Shown: positions 51,360 to 60,696, numbered from the stretch's first letter. The stretch is DNA of 64,000 bases from Phycisphaerae bacterium (GCA_002702575.1 PAAJ01000006.1:124001-188000); one strand, 5' to 3'. Translations and numbers: made by a program. Notes: a model not told the origin generated them from the letters alone.

Positions 51360-53795
51360 ATGACCGGAACCCGTACCGCCCCAGTGATGGAGACGCCCTC
51401 GCAGCCCGGCGGTCCCGTGACCGAACTGGCCCGCGACATGCGCCTTTTCGACATCACCATGGTCGGTGTGGGTGCCATGATCGGAGCCGGCATCTTCGCG
51501 CTGACCGGCATCGCCGCCGGTCACGCCGGTCCCGCCCTCATCCTCGCCTTCTGTCTCAACGGTGTCCTCACTCTCATGACCGCCATGGTCTACGCGGAAC
51601 TGGGCAGCGCCATTCCCGCCGCCGGTGGCGGTTACCTCTGGGTGCGGTTCGGCTTGCCTGGACCCTCTGCATTCCTGGCTGGTTGGATGGACTGGCTGGC
51701 CCATGCCGTCGCCGGTTCGCTCTACGCCGTCATCTTCGGCACCTACATCGTCTGGGGACTGCAGGTCATCTTCGGACTCGGTGAAGCGCCAACCGGTGTC
51801 GATGGTCATGGCTACGGAACCCTGTTCGGGATGGAAGCCTGGCCCTTCGCGAAGGGACTCACACTCTTCATCTGCATCGTCTTCCTGTGGATCAACTATC
51901 GCGGCTCCAAGGAAACAGGCAAGGCCGGCAACATCATCACGGTCGCCAAGATCATCGTGATCGCGATCTTCATCGCCGCAGGACTCATCGCCATGCTTCG
52001 GGCCACGGGCAACGTGGCGGTCTCCGAAACCTATGTTCCGTTCATGCCCAATGGATTCAGCGGTGTTCTGGTCGCGATGGGCCTGACCTTCATCGCCTTC
52101 GAAGGCTACGAGATCATCGTGCAGGCGGGTGAAGAGGTCGAGAATCCCCGACGCAACATCCCCCGCGCCGTCTTCTACTCGCTCCTGATCGTGATCCCGA
52201 TCTACATCCTGGTGGCCATCGTGTGCATTGGTGCGATGCGCATCCCCGAGGAGGTCATCGCGGAAACCGGCTGGAGTGCTTCTGAAACCTGGCGGTATCT
52301 CGCCGGCCTCGGTGAAACCGGTGTGGCCGTTGCAGCCAACGAGTTTCTCCCCTGGGGGCTGGGCGGCATCCTGCTGGTGATCGGGGCCATCCTCTCGACC
52401 ATGAGTGCGCTGAATGCCACGACCTTCTCATCGACCCGCGTGTCCTTTGCGATGGGACGCGACCACTACCTCCCACAGGGCATGGCGAAGATCTCATCCA
52501 AGACGAGAACACCCACCGTCGCCCTCATGGCCAGTGGCGTCATCATCATCGTCGTGGCACTGGTACTGGACGCCGAGCGTGTTGCCGGCGCGACCTGTGC
52601 GATGTTCCTGCTGGTCTTCGCCGGCGTGAACATCTCATCCATCACCATTCGCCGGAAGTACGGTGACAAGCTTCGTTACGGCTACGTCGTTCCCGGCTAT
52701 CCACTGGTTCCGATCATTGCTGCCGTCGGACAGGTCGCCATCGCCGCCTGGTTGCTGGCATCCCAGCCATTGACGCTGGCGCTGACGGCAGGCTGGATCA
52801 CAGCCGGTCTGATCGTGTACTTCTTCTATTCAAGCAACCAGGAACACGAGTTCCGTGCTTCGGCCGTCGCCTTCGAACAACCACCGACGACTTCGCGGGA
52901 ATCGAACTATCGCGTACTCGTACCAGTTGCGAACCCACAGACAGCCAAACCGCTGGTCGATCTGGCAACCCGCCTGGTGGCGCCTGATTCCGGTGACGTG
53001 ATTGCATTGAATGTCGTATCGGTTCCGGAGCAGACCCCCTACTGGTCAACGGAACGATTCGTCGCAGAAGGTCGAAAGGTTGTCGAGACGGCAACCCAGT
53101 CCGCGGTCGAATCCGGTCATGACGTTCGGGGACTGGTCCGATTGAGTCGTGATCCCGGCCGTTCCATCGCCGACACGATCCGGGACCGGAAGATCAACGC
53201 ACTCGTGATGGGATGGAGTGGACGTCGACATGGACCCAAGGCCAGGATTCTCGGTACGGAACTCGACACCGTGCTGCGTCAATCCGACGCTGATACGGTC
53301 GTTCTTCGTGGTTCCGTTCCGGAGATGCCCGAGCGGATTCTGATTCCAGCCGCCAATCCACGTCAGGCCCAGTTCGCCATCCATGTCGCGGAATCCGTTG
53401 CCGGACCATCGACCTGGATCGAGATTCTTCGCATCCTTCGAAGTGACGAGAAGGAAGATCGCGTTCGCGCGGATCTCCGTTCGGAGATGTTCGCGATCGA
53501 TGATGACTCGGCGCCGCTTCGCTCTCCCAACCTGGGCCTCCCGATCGATCTTCGCATGGAGCAGTCATCCGATGTCGTCGGAACGATCGCACAGGCAGCC
53601 AAGGCATCCGATCTCTTGATCATCGGTGCTGCAGCGGAGAGTTGGCGACAACGTCGTTCCTTTACACCTTTGCATCGAGCCGTGGCTGCCGCATGGGATG
53701 GTCCACTGGTTCTGGTCAAGCTGCGAAGCGGCCGAGCCCGCTTCACGACGCAGCAGGTCATCGACTTCATGACATCACGGGAGCCCGAGTCATGA
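51360..53795 (+). CDS. APC-family transporter with C-terminal Usp domains
   Basis: 811 residues. The first about 470 residues contain about twelve membrane helices of the amino acid-polyamine-organocation family: GVGAMIGAGIFALTGIAAG in helix 1, AIPAAGGGYLWVR, and FIAFEGYEIIVQAGEEVENPRRNIPRA. The last about 300 residues are two universal-stress-protein-like domains; the first has YRVLVPVANPQTAKPLVDLATRL and VMGWSGRRHGPKARILGTELDTVLRQSDADTVVLRG, a nucleotide-binding-type glycine pattern; the second begins ERILIPAANPRQAQFAIHVAES. Such fusions probably couple transport to a nucleotide or energy signal. Substrate unknown, likely an amino acid. Confidence 0.9.
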   Translation: MTGTRTAPVMETPSQPGGPVTELARDMRLFDITMVGVGAMIGAGIFALTGIAAGHAGPALILAFCLNGVLTLMTAMVYAELGSAIPAAGGGYLWVRFGLPGPSAFLAGWMDWLAHAVAGSLYAVIFGTYIVWGLQVIFGLGEAPTGVDGHGYGTLFGMEAWPFAKGLTLFICIVFLWINYRGSKETGKAGNIITVAKIIVIAIFIAAGLIAMLRATGNVAVSETYVPFMPNGFSGVLVAMGLTFIAFEGYEIIVQAGEEVENPRRNIPRAVFYSLLIVIPIYILVAIVCIGAMRIPEEVIAETGWSASETWRYLAGLGETGVAVAANEFLPWGLGGILLVIGAILSTMSALNATTFSSTRVSFAMGRDHYLPQGMAKISSKTRTPTVALMASGVIIIVVALVLDAERVAGATCAMFLLVFAGVNISSITIRRKYGDKLRYGYVVPGYPLVPIIAAVGQVAIAAWLLASQPLTLALTAGWITAGLIVYFFYSSNQEHEFRASAVAFEQPPTTSRESNYRVLVPVANPQTAKPLVDLATRLVAPDSGDVIALNVVSVPEQTPYWSTERFVAEGRKVVETATQSAVESGHDVRGLVRLSRDPGRSIADTIRDRKINALVMGWSGRRHGPKARILGTELDTVLRQSDADTVVLRGSVPEMPERILIPAANPRQAQFAIHVAESVAGPSTWIEILRILRSDEKEDRVRADLRSEMFAIDDDSAPLRSPNLGLPIDLRMEQSSDVVGTIAQAAKASDLLIIGAAAESWRQRRSFTPLHRAVAAAWDGPLVLVKLRSGRARFTTQQVIDFMTSREPES

Positions 53796-54034
53796 GCCTC
53801 TCCGATCTTGAAAAGATGAAACTCCTCAAGCCGGAACAGGAGTGGACGGGTCATGCCCAGGGATCCGAGGTCCAACCGGTGCTGACTGCCTTGACCAGTG
53901 CACTGGGTATCACCGGCTGCATCTTCATGTGGCTGGGAAATGGTCACACCATGACCTGGATCGGCCTGCTGATGTTTGCGGTCTTCCTCGGCTCATTCAC
54001 ATGGGTGAACCTCAAGGGTGTCCGCAAGTCCTGA
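53792..54034 (+). CDS. small two-helix membrane protein coupled to the APC transporter
   Basis: 80 residues; its ATG overlaps the transporter stop codon (ATGA). A hydrophilic N-terminus (about 30 residues) is followed by two hydrophobic helices (LTALTSALGITGCIFMWLG and WIGLLMFAVFLGSFTWVNL) joined by a short loop. No family recognised. The overlap suggests an accessory subunit or stability factor for the transporter (inference). Confidence 0.75.
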   Translation: MSLSDLEKMKLLKPEQEWTGHAQGSEVQPVLTALTSALGITGCIFMWLGNGHTMTWIGLLMFAVFLGSFTWVNLKGVRKS

Positions 54035-54073
54035 TTTGCCTGCTAGGATCCACCATCACTTGAGGAGATCGAC

Positions 54074-54265
54074 GTGAGCGACACGAATACTTCCGAGACG
54101 TCCCCCACCGGCCCAGGCAAGGTCCTCATCTGGCTCCTGCTGGTACTTGGCTTCGTTGGTATCGGCATCGCCATCTACTTCATGGGCCCATGGCTGCAGG
54201 ATCAATTGAACTCCGCACCGGGCGCAGACGCGGGCGCACCAACCACGCAGACGACTGCTGAATAG
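54074..54265 (+). CDS. small single-span membrane protein
   Basis: 63 residues from a GTG start with GAGGAG at 9 nt. One membrane helix (VLIWLLLVLGFVGIGIAIYFMGPW) flanked by a Ser/Thr-rich N-terminus and an Ala/Thr/Gly-rich tail. TAGGAT lies about 30 nt upstream and could be its own -10. The strong ribosome site supports it as a real gene. Function unknown; it follows the transporter and its small partner on the same strand. Confidence 0.72.
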   Translation: MSDTNTSETSPTGPGKVLIWLLLVLGFVGIGIAIYFMGPWLQDQLNSAPGADAGAPTTQTTAE

Positions 54266-54274
54266 TCTGTTCAG
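54258..54274. terminator. small inverted repeat at a convergent junction
   Basis: CTGAA, a 7-nt loop, then TTCAG, lying over the stop codons of the small membrane protein and prpD, which are 5 bp apart. It is a weak hairpin and is listed because of similar repeats at other convergent junctions. Confidence 0.3.
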
Positions 54275-55818
54275 TCGACCGAGTCCCGCTGCTGAATCTT
54301 CACATCCCAGAGCCCACTCAGATCGGTCGCAGACTCGATGTTGTTGCATCGATCGATGATCGTTGCGGCATCATCCATGGCCAAGGCCCCCAGCAGTGAG
54401 GCCTTGTGCATCAGGATGTCATCCAGGTCCGCGGTGGTATTTCGTGCATGACCGGATGGATACATCACCAGACCACTGTCGTACTTGGTGCCGTCCGCCA
54501 TCTCGATCACCATCGAGGTCGGAATGCCGTCCGGGTAGCGGTCGTCGTATTCCTTGCCGCCGTGCTCGAAATCAATCTTGTCCATCAGTTCCCGTGTTGC
54601 CGGATTGGCGATGGCTTCACGCCCGTAATCGATCGGTGCCAGCATGAGGAGCTTCCACCACTCATCGTTGCCATCAGCGATGGAACCACTTCCCTTGGCG
54701 GCGGCATGCTCGATCGCCTTGCGCAATTTGGTCGAGACGATGTAGACCATGGAGTGATCGGCACTCTGACGAGTCTTGGGTTCGCGCTTTGCCGGATCAC
54801 CGATGATGCCGAAGGCCGGCTCGTAGGCGACGATCGTGATGCCCTTGATGGAAGCAGGATTCTCCAGAACACCCGGGTTGGCCGATACCAGATCGATGAG
54901 ACCCTGCAGGGCGCCAGCGGACTGATGCTCATAGAGTCCCAACTTGAAGTGCATGCCCATGACCGCAAAGTCATCTCCGGATGTGGAGAGCACGAGGTCG
55001 AACGGGCTGTCGCCATCAGTTGGTTCGAACTGTCGCCAGATGGCTTCGGGGTTCCGGAAGATGTCCTTTGGACCGATGAATCCCTTCATGGATCGCTTCA
55101 TGGCCATGATGGCGACTTCCGTGCTGATGGCAGCGGAGGCACCCTTGGAATCGGACAACTGCTTTCCGGCTCGAATGGCACGCCATGGAATGTAGTGCGC
55201 GACCACCATTCCGATGGCGGATTCGATCTGTTCAGGCGTGGCTCCCAGCATGGCACCGTAGACGGCTGCGGAACCAATGGCACCGTGAACGACGTGATCG
55301 ATCTTGTAGCTCTTGAGACTGAAGACTTCCGAGAGTCTGCCACGGATTTCATCCAGGCAGATCATGCCACGCAGGGCAGTGGCGCCGTCCAGGCCCGCCA
55401 CCTGGGCGGCGGCAACGGGAACAGCGTAGAAATCGTTGTGGCCGAATTCACCGGCGGTATGACCGAGCGCCGGGTTGTAGCCGAAGTTGGTTCCATTGCT
55501 GTCCCATTCGCGAACAGCACTGGCATTGGCCAGAATGGCCTTCTCAGGCGAAACGCGTTCAGTCGAACCGAAGACGGTAGCGCCGCCATCAAGTGGATAG
55601 GTCAAGGCCTCTTCACGCAGAACGACCGGAGCATTCGTCTGAAGCGCCAGAGCCGAGAGACCGCAGAGCACGCTGTCCGTGAAGAACTGGATGGTTCGAT
55701 GCTTGACGGCATCGGAAGGATCACCCGACTTCATGAAGTCACAGGCAAACTGGCCGATTCCAAGGGCCTGGTTTTCGTTGCGGGCAAGCGTGACGCTGGT
55801 AGCTGTGGCGGTACTCAT
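54271..55818 (-). CDS. prpD: MmgE/PrpD family, probable 2-methylcitrate dehydratase
   Basis: 515 residues. The PrpD fold is recognised from RTIQFFTDSVLCGLSALA, TERVSPEKAILANASAVREWDSNGTNFG, GHNDFYAVPVAAAQVAGLDG, and AIGSAAVYGAMLGATPEQIESAIGMVVAHY with SDSKGASAAISTEVAIMAM. The protein dehydrates 2-methylcitrate to 2-methyl-cis-aconitate in the methylcitrate cycle; cis-aconitate decarboxylase is a relative with another activity. It lies about 49 kb from prpB/prpC. Their presence in the same stretch supports the methylcitrate assignment. The paired fbp gene starts upstream on the same strand, 45 bp away. Confidence 0.9.
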   Translation of the reverse strand: MSTATATSVTLARNENQALGIGQFACDFMKSGDPSDAVKHRTIQFFTDSVLCGLSALALQTNAPVVLREEALTYPLDGGATVFGSTERVSPEKAILANASAVREWDSNGTNFGYNPALGHTAGEFGHNDFYAVPVAAAQVAGLDGATALRGMICLDEIRGRLSEVFSLKSYKIDHVVHGAIGSAAVYGAMLGATPEQIESAIGMVVAHYIPWRAIRAGKQLSDSKGASAAISTEVAIMAMKRSMKGFIGPKDIFRNPEAIWRQFEPTDGDSPFDLVLSTSGDDFAVMGMHFKLGLYEHQSAGALQGLIDLVSANPGVLENPASIKGITIVAYEPAFGIIGDPAKREPKTRQSADHSMVYIVSTKLRKAIEHAAAKGSGSIADGNDEWWKLLMLAPIDYGREAIANPATRELMDKIDFEHGGKEYDDRYPDGIPTSMVIEMADGTKYDSGLVMYPSGHARNTTADLDDILMHKASLLGALAMDDAATIIDRCNNIESATDLSGLWDVKIQQRDSVD

Positions 55819-55863
55819 CGCGGATCTGGTTCCGTTCGGGTCAGTTGGCTGACGGGTTGTTGT

Positions 55864-56853
55864 TTACGAAAGAAAACGTTCGACGTGATCGACTTCATCA
55901 GTGGATCCCATGACAACGGGAATGCGTTCATGAAGCGAGGTCGGCTTGATATCGAGCAGACGGCCCTGATTTCCGGCAATGGATCGTCCACCGGCCTGCT
56001 CGATGATCATGCTCATCGGCATGGCCTCATACAGGTAGCGGAGCTTGCCCTCCGGGCGGTCATCCGTTGGCGGGTAGATGAAGACACCACCCTTCAAGAG
56101 CGTTCGGTGGATGTCGGCCACCATGGATCCGATGTAGCGGCTTGAGTAGCCGTCCTCATGGGCCCACTCGAGATACGAGCGATAGCCAGCAGGGAATCGA
56201 TCCACATAGGCCTCGTTGATCGAATAGATCTTCTGACTCGTGGGAATCATGAGATCTCGCTTGACGAGAACAAACGCGCCGATCGAGTGATCAAGGACGA
56301 ACATGTCGACGCCCTGTCCGGTTGTCAGGACAAAGACAGTGGATGATCCGTACAACACGTATCCGGCTGCCACCTGTTTGGACTCGGGTGTGAGAATCAT
56401 GTTCTCAGGCGTGCCCTTTACGCCATCACCCAGTCGAACAACACTGAAGATGGTGCCCACACCCACGGAGACGTCCAGGTTCGAGGATCCATCCAGAGGA
56501 TCGAACAGGACGGCATACCGTCCTCCGTCGTCATGACTTCGCAGGACCGTCGGGGTTTCTTCTTCCTCAGAAACCAGTGCACCGATGTTCGCCCGGCTGC
56601 CGAGGCAGGATTTGATGATCTCGTTGGAGATCACGTCCAGCTTCTGCTGCTGTTCGCCCTGGACGTTGTGTTCACTCAGCTCCCCGATGACATCCTCGAT
56701 CCGGGCCCGACGGACCTTGTTTCCGATGGTCTTGGTCGCCAGTGAGATCGCGGACAGGATCCACGTGAAATCCCCCGTCGCCCCCGGGTGGTGACGCTCC
56801 TCGACGAGCACGTGGCTCTGGAGGGACATCAGGTTGTCATCAGTCCATGGCAT
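55864..56853 (-). CDS. fbp: fructose-1,6-bisphosphatase, class I
   Basis: 329 residues. The metal-binding signature VLFDPLDGSSNLDVSVGVGTIFSV, the acidic SEEEETP loop, and GGVFIYPPTDDRPEGKLRYLYEAMPMSMIIEQAGGRS are standard for class I FBPase, which hydrolyses fructose-1,6-bisphosphate in gluconeogenesis. A start at the internal ATG giving MSLQSHVLVEERHH (56829) is possible. Upstream of prpD on the same strand, so gluconeogenesis and propionate use may be co-regulated (inference). Confidence 0.94.
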   Translation of the reverse strand: MPWTDDNLMSLQSHVLVEERHHPGATGDFTWILSAISLATKTIGNKVRRARIEDVIGELSEHNVQGEQQQKLDVISNEIIKSCLGSRANIGALVSEEEETPTVLRSHDDGGRYAVLFDPLDGSSNLDVSVGVGTIFSVVRLGDGVKGTPENMILTPESKQVAAGYVLYGSSTVFVLTTGQGVDMFVLDHSIGAFVLVKRDLMIPTSQKIYSINEAYVDRFPAGYRSYLEWAHEDGYSSRYIGSMVADIHRTLLKGGVFIYPPTDDRPEGKLRYLYEAMPMSMIIEQAGGRSIAGNQGRLLDIKPTSLHERIPVVMGSTDEVDHVERFLS

Positions 56854-56965
56854 GTCGTATAGGATGCCCCGTCCACCGGCGGATCGCCCGTCGGCAACAG
56901 TGCAGATGTGAATTGTAACGATCCTTGCCTGCCACTTGGCGGGACCCGCCCGGGAGACCTATTCA

Positions 56966-58138
56966 ATGAGCCATTCAGTCATTCTCGCCGCCCGTCGTAC
57001 TCCAATCGGCCGTTTCATGGGTGGACTCAGCCGGGTCCCCTCACCTCAACTGGGTGCCATGGTCATCCAGGCGGTCCTCGAGGAATCCGGCGCCTCTGAG
57101 CATGTTGATGAATGCATCATGGGCTGCGTCCTCCAGGCCGGGCTCGGCCAGAATCCGGCTCGTCAGGCCGGTCTCAAGGCCGGGCTTCCACACACCCTGA
57201 ATGCCCAGACGATCAACAAAGTCTGTGGATCGGGATTGCAGAGTGTCATGCTCGCTGACCAGTCGATCCGCGCCGGAGACAATTCGGTCGTCATAGCCGG
57301 TGGCTTTGAGAACATGTCGGCCGCGCCGCACATGGCTCATGTCCGCGCGGGTTTGAAGTTCGGAGACGGTGCCCTCATTGATCACATGGCCCACGATGGA
57401 TTGACGTGCGCCTTCGAGGAATGGGGCATGGGGTTCGCTGCCGAACATACGGCTGACAAGGTTGGAATCACACGTGATGACATGGATGCCTTCTCTGCAC
57501 GTTCGCATCAACGTGCCGCCGAAGCCACGGAGCAGGGCTGGTTCAAGGATGAGATCCTGCCGCTCGAAGCCAAATCAATCAAGCAGAAGGCGGATGTGAC
57601 TTCGGACGAGGGTGTCCGCGGTGACTCGACCGCCGAGGGTCTTGGCAAACTGCGTCCGGCCTTCAAGAAGGACGGCACGGTGACCGCAGGCAATGCCTCC
57701 CAGATCAGCGATGGCGCCGCTGCCCTCGTGGTCGCCAGTGCAGAGGCGGCCAGCAGCATGGGGGCAACTCCGCTGGCGCGCATTCTCGGATCCCATACAC
57801 AGGGTGTCGAACCGAAGAATCTGTTCGAAGCTCCTGGAATCGGAATCGAAGCGTTGCTGGAGAAGCATGGACTCTCCAAGGACGACATCGATCTCTACGA
57901 GATCAACGAAGCATTTGCCGCACAGGCACTGGCAAACATCCGTTATCTCGGACTTGATGAGAACAAGGTCAACATCTGTGGTGGCGGCATCGCCCTGGGA
58001 CACCCGATTGGTGGTTCAGGTGCACGTGTCCTGACCACACTGCTCCACCAGATGAAACGCATCGATGCCAAGCGCGGCATCGCAAGCCTCTGTCTGGGCG
58101 GTGGCAATGCGGTATCGATGCTCGTCGAGCGAGACTGA
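56966..58138 (+). CDS. acetyl-CoA acetyltransferase (thiolase)
   Basis: 390 residues from the ATG 9 nt after GGGAG. The thiolase catalytic residues are in [12 protein letters not shown] (Cys 87), [16 protein letters not shown] (His near 346) and [15 protein letters not shown] (Cys 376). The length and the spacing fit biosynthetic or degradative acetyl-CoA acetyltransferases; substrate length is not fixed by sequence. With the 3-hydroxyacyl-CoA dehydrogenase at 2.7 kb it could form part of beta-oxidation or of butyrate or polyhydroxyalkanoate-type metabolism. Divergent from fbp; convergent with the next gene with 2 bp between stop codons. Confidence 0.93.
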   Translation: MSHSVILAARRTPIGRFMGGLSRVPSPQLGAMVIQAVLEESGASEHVDECIMGCVLQAGLGQNPARQAGLKAGLPHTLNAQTINKVCGSGLQSVMLADQSIRAGDNSVVIAGGFENMSAAPHMAHVRAGLKFGDGALIDHMAHDGLTCAFEEWGMGFAAEHTADKVGITRDDMDAFSARSHQRAAEATEQGWFKDEILPLEAKSIKQKADVTSDEGVRGDSTAEGLGKLRPAFKKDGTVTAGNASQISDGAAALVVASAEAASSMGATPLARILGSHTQGVEPKNLFEAPGIGIEALLEKHGLSKDDIDLYEINEAFAAQALANIRYLGLDENKVNICGGGIALGHPIGGSGARVLTTLLHQMKRIDAKRGIASLCLGGGNAVSMLVERD

Positions 58139-58140
58139 GT

Positions 58141-59364
58141 TCATCCGATCGGTATGGTCAGGATCGGGGCTGAATTCGCTTTGTCATCGTCACTGATCTG
58201 AAGATTGAGCAGTTCGATGGCGAGGGTGAAGGTCCGCTTGGACGACAGCTCCGAGTCATCGATGTAGAACCAGTAGCCACGTGTCTTGACAGCAACCCAG
58301 GCATGCGGAGGCGGGTTGTTGGCTTCATGCACATGGAGCGCGACATCCAGGAATCCCTCGATCACCACGTCGTAGATCTGTTCATCCGTACCCGGCAGGA
58401 CCAGTTCCGCCTGCAGATCTCCCGGTGGAATCTCGACCGCGAGACTCAGCAGATTCATCACGCCGTAGAACGATCGCATGCGAACCCGAAGGCTGTCGGT
58501 CGATGATGTCGGTGGATCCTGGAACTTCAGATTGTCCAGCCAGTAGAAGGGTTCTTCCGGATCAAGGTTCAACAGATTCATGACGACCTGACCGGCTTCG
58601 GAAGCCTGTCCATCCTTCGAGATCCAGATCACCGGTTCCAGTTCATACGTGTGCAGCGCCCAGTCGTCACTGCCTGGATCGATCGGTCGCCATCGCTTGC
58701 CACTCTGGATGGCGGCCAGGTAATCGGATGGCTGCAATTGGTCCTGTGAAACCGTTCCGTCATAGTCGTCATAGGCCTTCAGAAAGCCACAGACGATGTC
58801 ATTCTCTTCCTCAAGGACATGAATGGCGGCAAGCAGTTCACCGAATTCCGGATCACCCGCTCGGGTCGGCAAGGTTCCCGCAGCGGTGTAGCTTCTGACG
58901 CCATTCGCATTTTCGACCAGCAACGCAAAGATGTTGTCGAGTCGATAACCCGCACCTGACAGATACGCGATCGTCTGTGGATCAATTGGACTGAGCAACT
59001 GCTTGGCGACTTCTTCGCCCTGACGAGGCGTGATCGAGATGGTTGGATTGTCCTTGAATGCCAGAGACCCTTCGACACCCCAGCTCGCCGGCCCCTGGAT
59101 CTCGTCGAGCCAGCCGATATCACTTCCAAGTCCAGTGGTCGTCTCGAACTGCGTGTTGATGCTGGAGACGGCGACGAACTGAGGCGCTTCGGCATATCGC
59201 ATGCGGACGATGTTCAGAAGGAGTTCCTCGTTCATGACCTGTCGTACGGCTTTGTTGTAGTCGATGTGCGAGTTGATGATCAGGGTTGGTCCGTTCGTGC
59301 AACCAGCCGGGAGAACCATCAACACCAAGAGCACCAGTGATCCGATCAGTTCGTGAGATCTCAT
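58141..59364 (-). CDS. conserved lipoprotein of unknown function
   Basis: 407 residues from the ATG giving MRSHELIGSL. Lipobox LPAGC. The segment DYNKAVRQVMNEELLLNIVRMRYAEAPQFVAVSSI near the N-terminus is one I recognise as a recurring motif of otherwise uncharacterised lipoproteins. The remainder mixes alpha and beta and ends with VAVKTRGYWFYIDDSELSSKRTFTLAIELLNLQ. No catalytic residues evident. It probably sits in the outer membrane facing the periplasm. Confidence 0.75.
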   Translation of the reverse strand: MRSHELIGSLVLLVLMVLPAGCTNGPTLIINSHIDYNKAVRQVMNEELLLNIVRMRYAEAPQFVAVSSINTQFETTTGLGSDIGWLDEIQGPASWGVEGSLAFKDNPTISITPRQGEEVAKQLLSPIDPQTIAYLSGAGYRLDNIFALLVENANGVRSYTAAGTLPTRAGDPEFGELLAAIHVLEEENDIVCGFLKAYDDYDGTVSQDQLQPSDYLAAIQSGKRWRPIDPGSDDWALHTYELEPVIWISKDGQASEAGQVVMNLLNLDPEEPFYWLDNLKFQDPPTSSTDSLRVRMRSFYGVMNLLSLAVEIPPGDLQAELVLPGTDEQIYDVVIEGFLDVALHVHEANNPPPHAWVAVKTRGYWFYIDDSELSSKRTFTLAIELLNLQISDDDKANSAPILTIPIG

Positions 59365-59458
59365 GAAAGGCTCCTCGAAAGCATGGTAACTCCTGAAGTC
59401 TTCATGCAATCCACCCGCTCATCAGCGAGCATCACGCCATTCCAGTACCTTCAACACC

Positions 59459-60688
59459 ATGTCACCACGCCGCCGAAGCATCCTGACGATCGTGGGCCCC
59501 GGTCTTCTCGTTGCGGCCACAGGAGTCGGAGCCGGCGATCTGGCGACGGCTGGATTCGCCGGTTCCAAACTCGGAATGATCGTGCTCTGGGCGATTGTCC
59601 TCGGGGCTGCGATGAAATACGTGCTGAACGAAGGTCTGGCACGCTGGCAGCTGGCGACGGATACGACGCTTCTTGAGGGCACCAGGCAGCGGATCGGCGC
59701 CTGGGCGATCATCATCTTTCTCATCTATCTGATTCCGTTCAGCTTCTTCGTGGGTGGTGCGCTCATTTCCGCCCTTGGCGTCGCTACGCACTCGATCATC
59801 GGCTGGCCGGTCGACCCGTCGGTCGCCAAGCTTGTCTGGGGAGGTGTTGGAAGCGTGCTGGCGACGATTCTCGTGCTCAGTGGCGGCTTCAAGGTCTTCG
59901 AGCGTGTGATGGCAGCCGGGATCGCCGTGATGTTCGTCGCCGTGATCTGGACGGCGGTTCGGTTGGGGGCGGATGCCCAGGCCATGGTGCAGGGTCTGAT
60001 CCCCCGCCATCCAGGAAATGGTGAACCGCTGGAATGGACGATCGGGCTCATTGGCGGCGTCGGCGGGACCGTGACTGTTCTGTGTTACGGCTACTGGATC
60101 AAGCAGGCGGGTCGAACTGGCATGAGTGAAGTTCGCGCGTGTCGACTCGATCTGGCAGTCGCCTATATCGCAACGGCGTTGTTCGGTGTGGCCATGCTCG
60201 TGATTGCCAGTGGAATCGAAATCGAGGGCAAGGGAACAGGGTTGCTCGTGAAGCTGTCCGAGCGACTGAATGAAGCGCTCGGACCAGCGGGTGCGATGAT
60301 CTTCCTCATCGGTGCCTGGGCTGCGATCGCCAGCAGTCTTCTGGGAGTCTGGCAATCCGTTCCCATGCTGTTCACCGATGCCTGCCAGGTTCTCCGATCA
60401 TCCGGGCGTTGTCCGATCGAGCATCTGCCACGAACCTGGACCTATCGCATCTTCCTGTTGCTTCTGGCCAGTCTTCCGATGCTTCAGGCCGGTCTCGGCT
60501 TCGCAACAGTCCAACGCATCTATGCGATGGTCGGTGCATTCTTCCTTCCGCTGCTGGCAATCGTCCTGCTGTTCCTGAATCGAAGGCGTTTCATCGGAAA
60601 AGCCTCCAACAGACCGTGGACTTCGATGGCCCTTCTGGGGGTGCTGGCCTTCTTCGCATGGGCTGCCATCGCCCGGACCATGGGCTGA
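59459..60688 (+). CDS. Nramp-related membrane transporter
   Basis: 409 residues, about eleven membrane helices. Helix 1 reads VGPGLLVAATGVGAGDLATAGFAG, similar in position to the Nramp helix 1 but with GVGAGD where metal-transporting Nramps have the DPGN-type motif; the usual helix-6 metal motif (MPHN or similar) is replaced by LIGGVGGTVTVLCYGYW. The overall fold (LeuT-like) is supported by these paired glycine-rich helices. It may transport something other than Mn/Fe, or nothing known. No ribosome site is seen; the ATG follows a short gap after the divergent lipoprotein gene. Confidence 0.75.
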   Translation: MSPRRRSILTIVGPGLLVAATGVGAGDLATAGFAGSKLGMIVLWAIVLGAAMKYVLNEGLARWQLATDTTLLEGTRQRIGAWAIIIFLIYLIPFSFFVGGALISALGVATHSIIGWPVDPSVAKLVWGGVGSVLATILVLSGGFKVFERVMAAGIAVMFVAVIWTAVRLGADAQAMVQGLIPRHPGNGEPLEWTIGLIGGVGGTVTVLCYGYWIKQAGRTGMSEVRACRLDLAVAYIATALFGVAMLVIASGIEIEGKGTGLLVKLSERLNEALGPAGAMIFLIGAWAAIASSLLGVWQSVPMLFTDACQVLRSSGRCPIEHLPRTWTYRIFLLLLASLPMLQAGLGFATVQRIYAMVGAFFLPLLAIVLLFLNRRRFIGKASNRPWTSMALLGVLAFFAWAAIARTMG

Positions 60689-60696
60689 TTGCCACC

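Noticed and set aside
54406-56145. 579-codon open frame on the plus strand
   Set aside because: It lies entirely opposite prpD and fbp, which have intact family motifs. Its residue composition is low in recognisable motifs; it arises from codon bias on the other strand.
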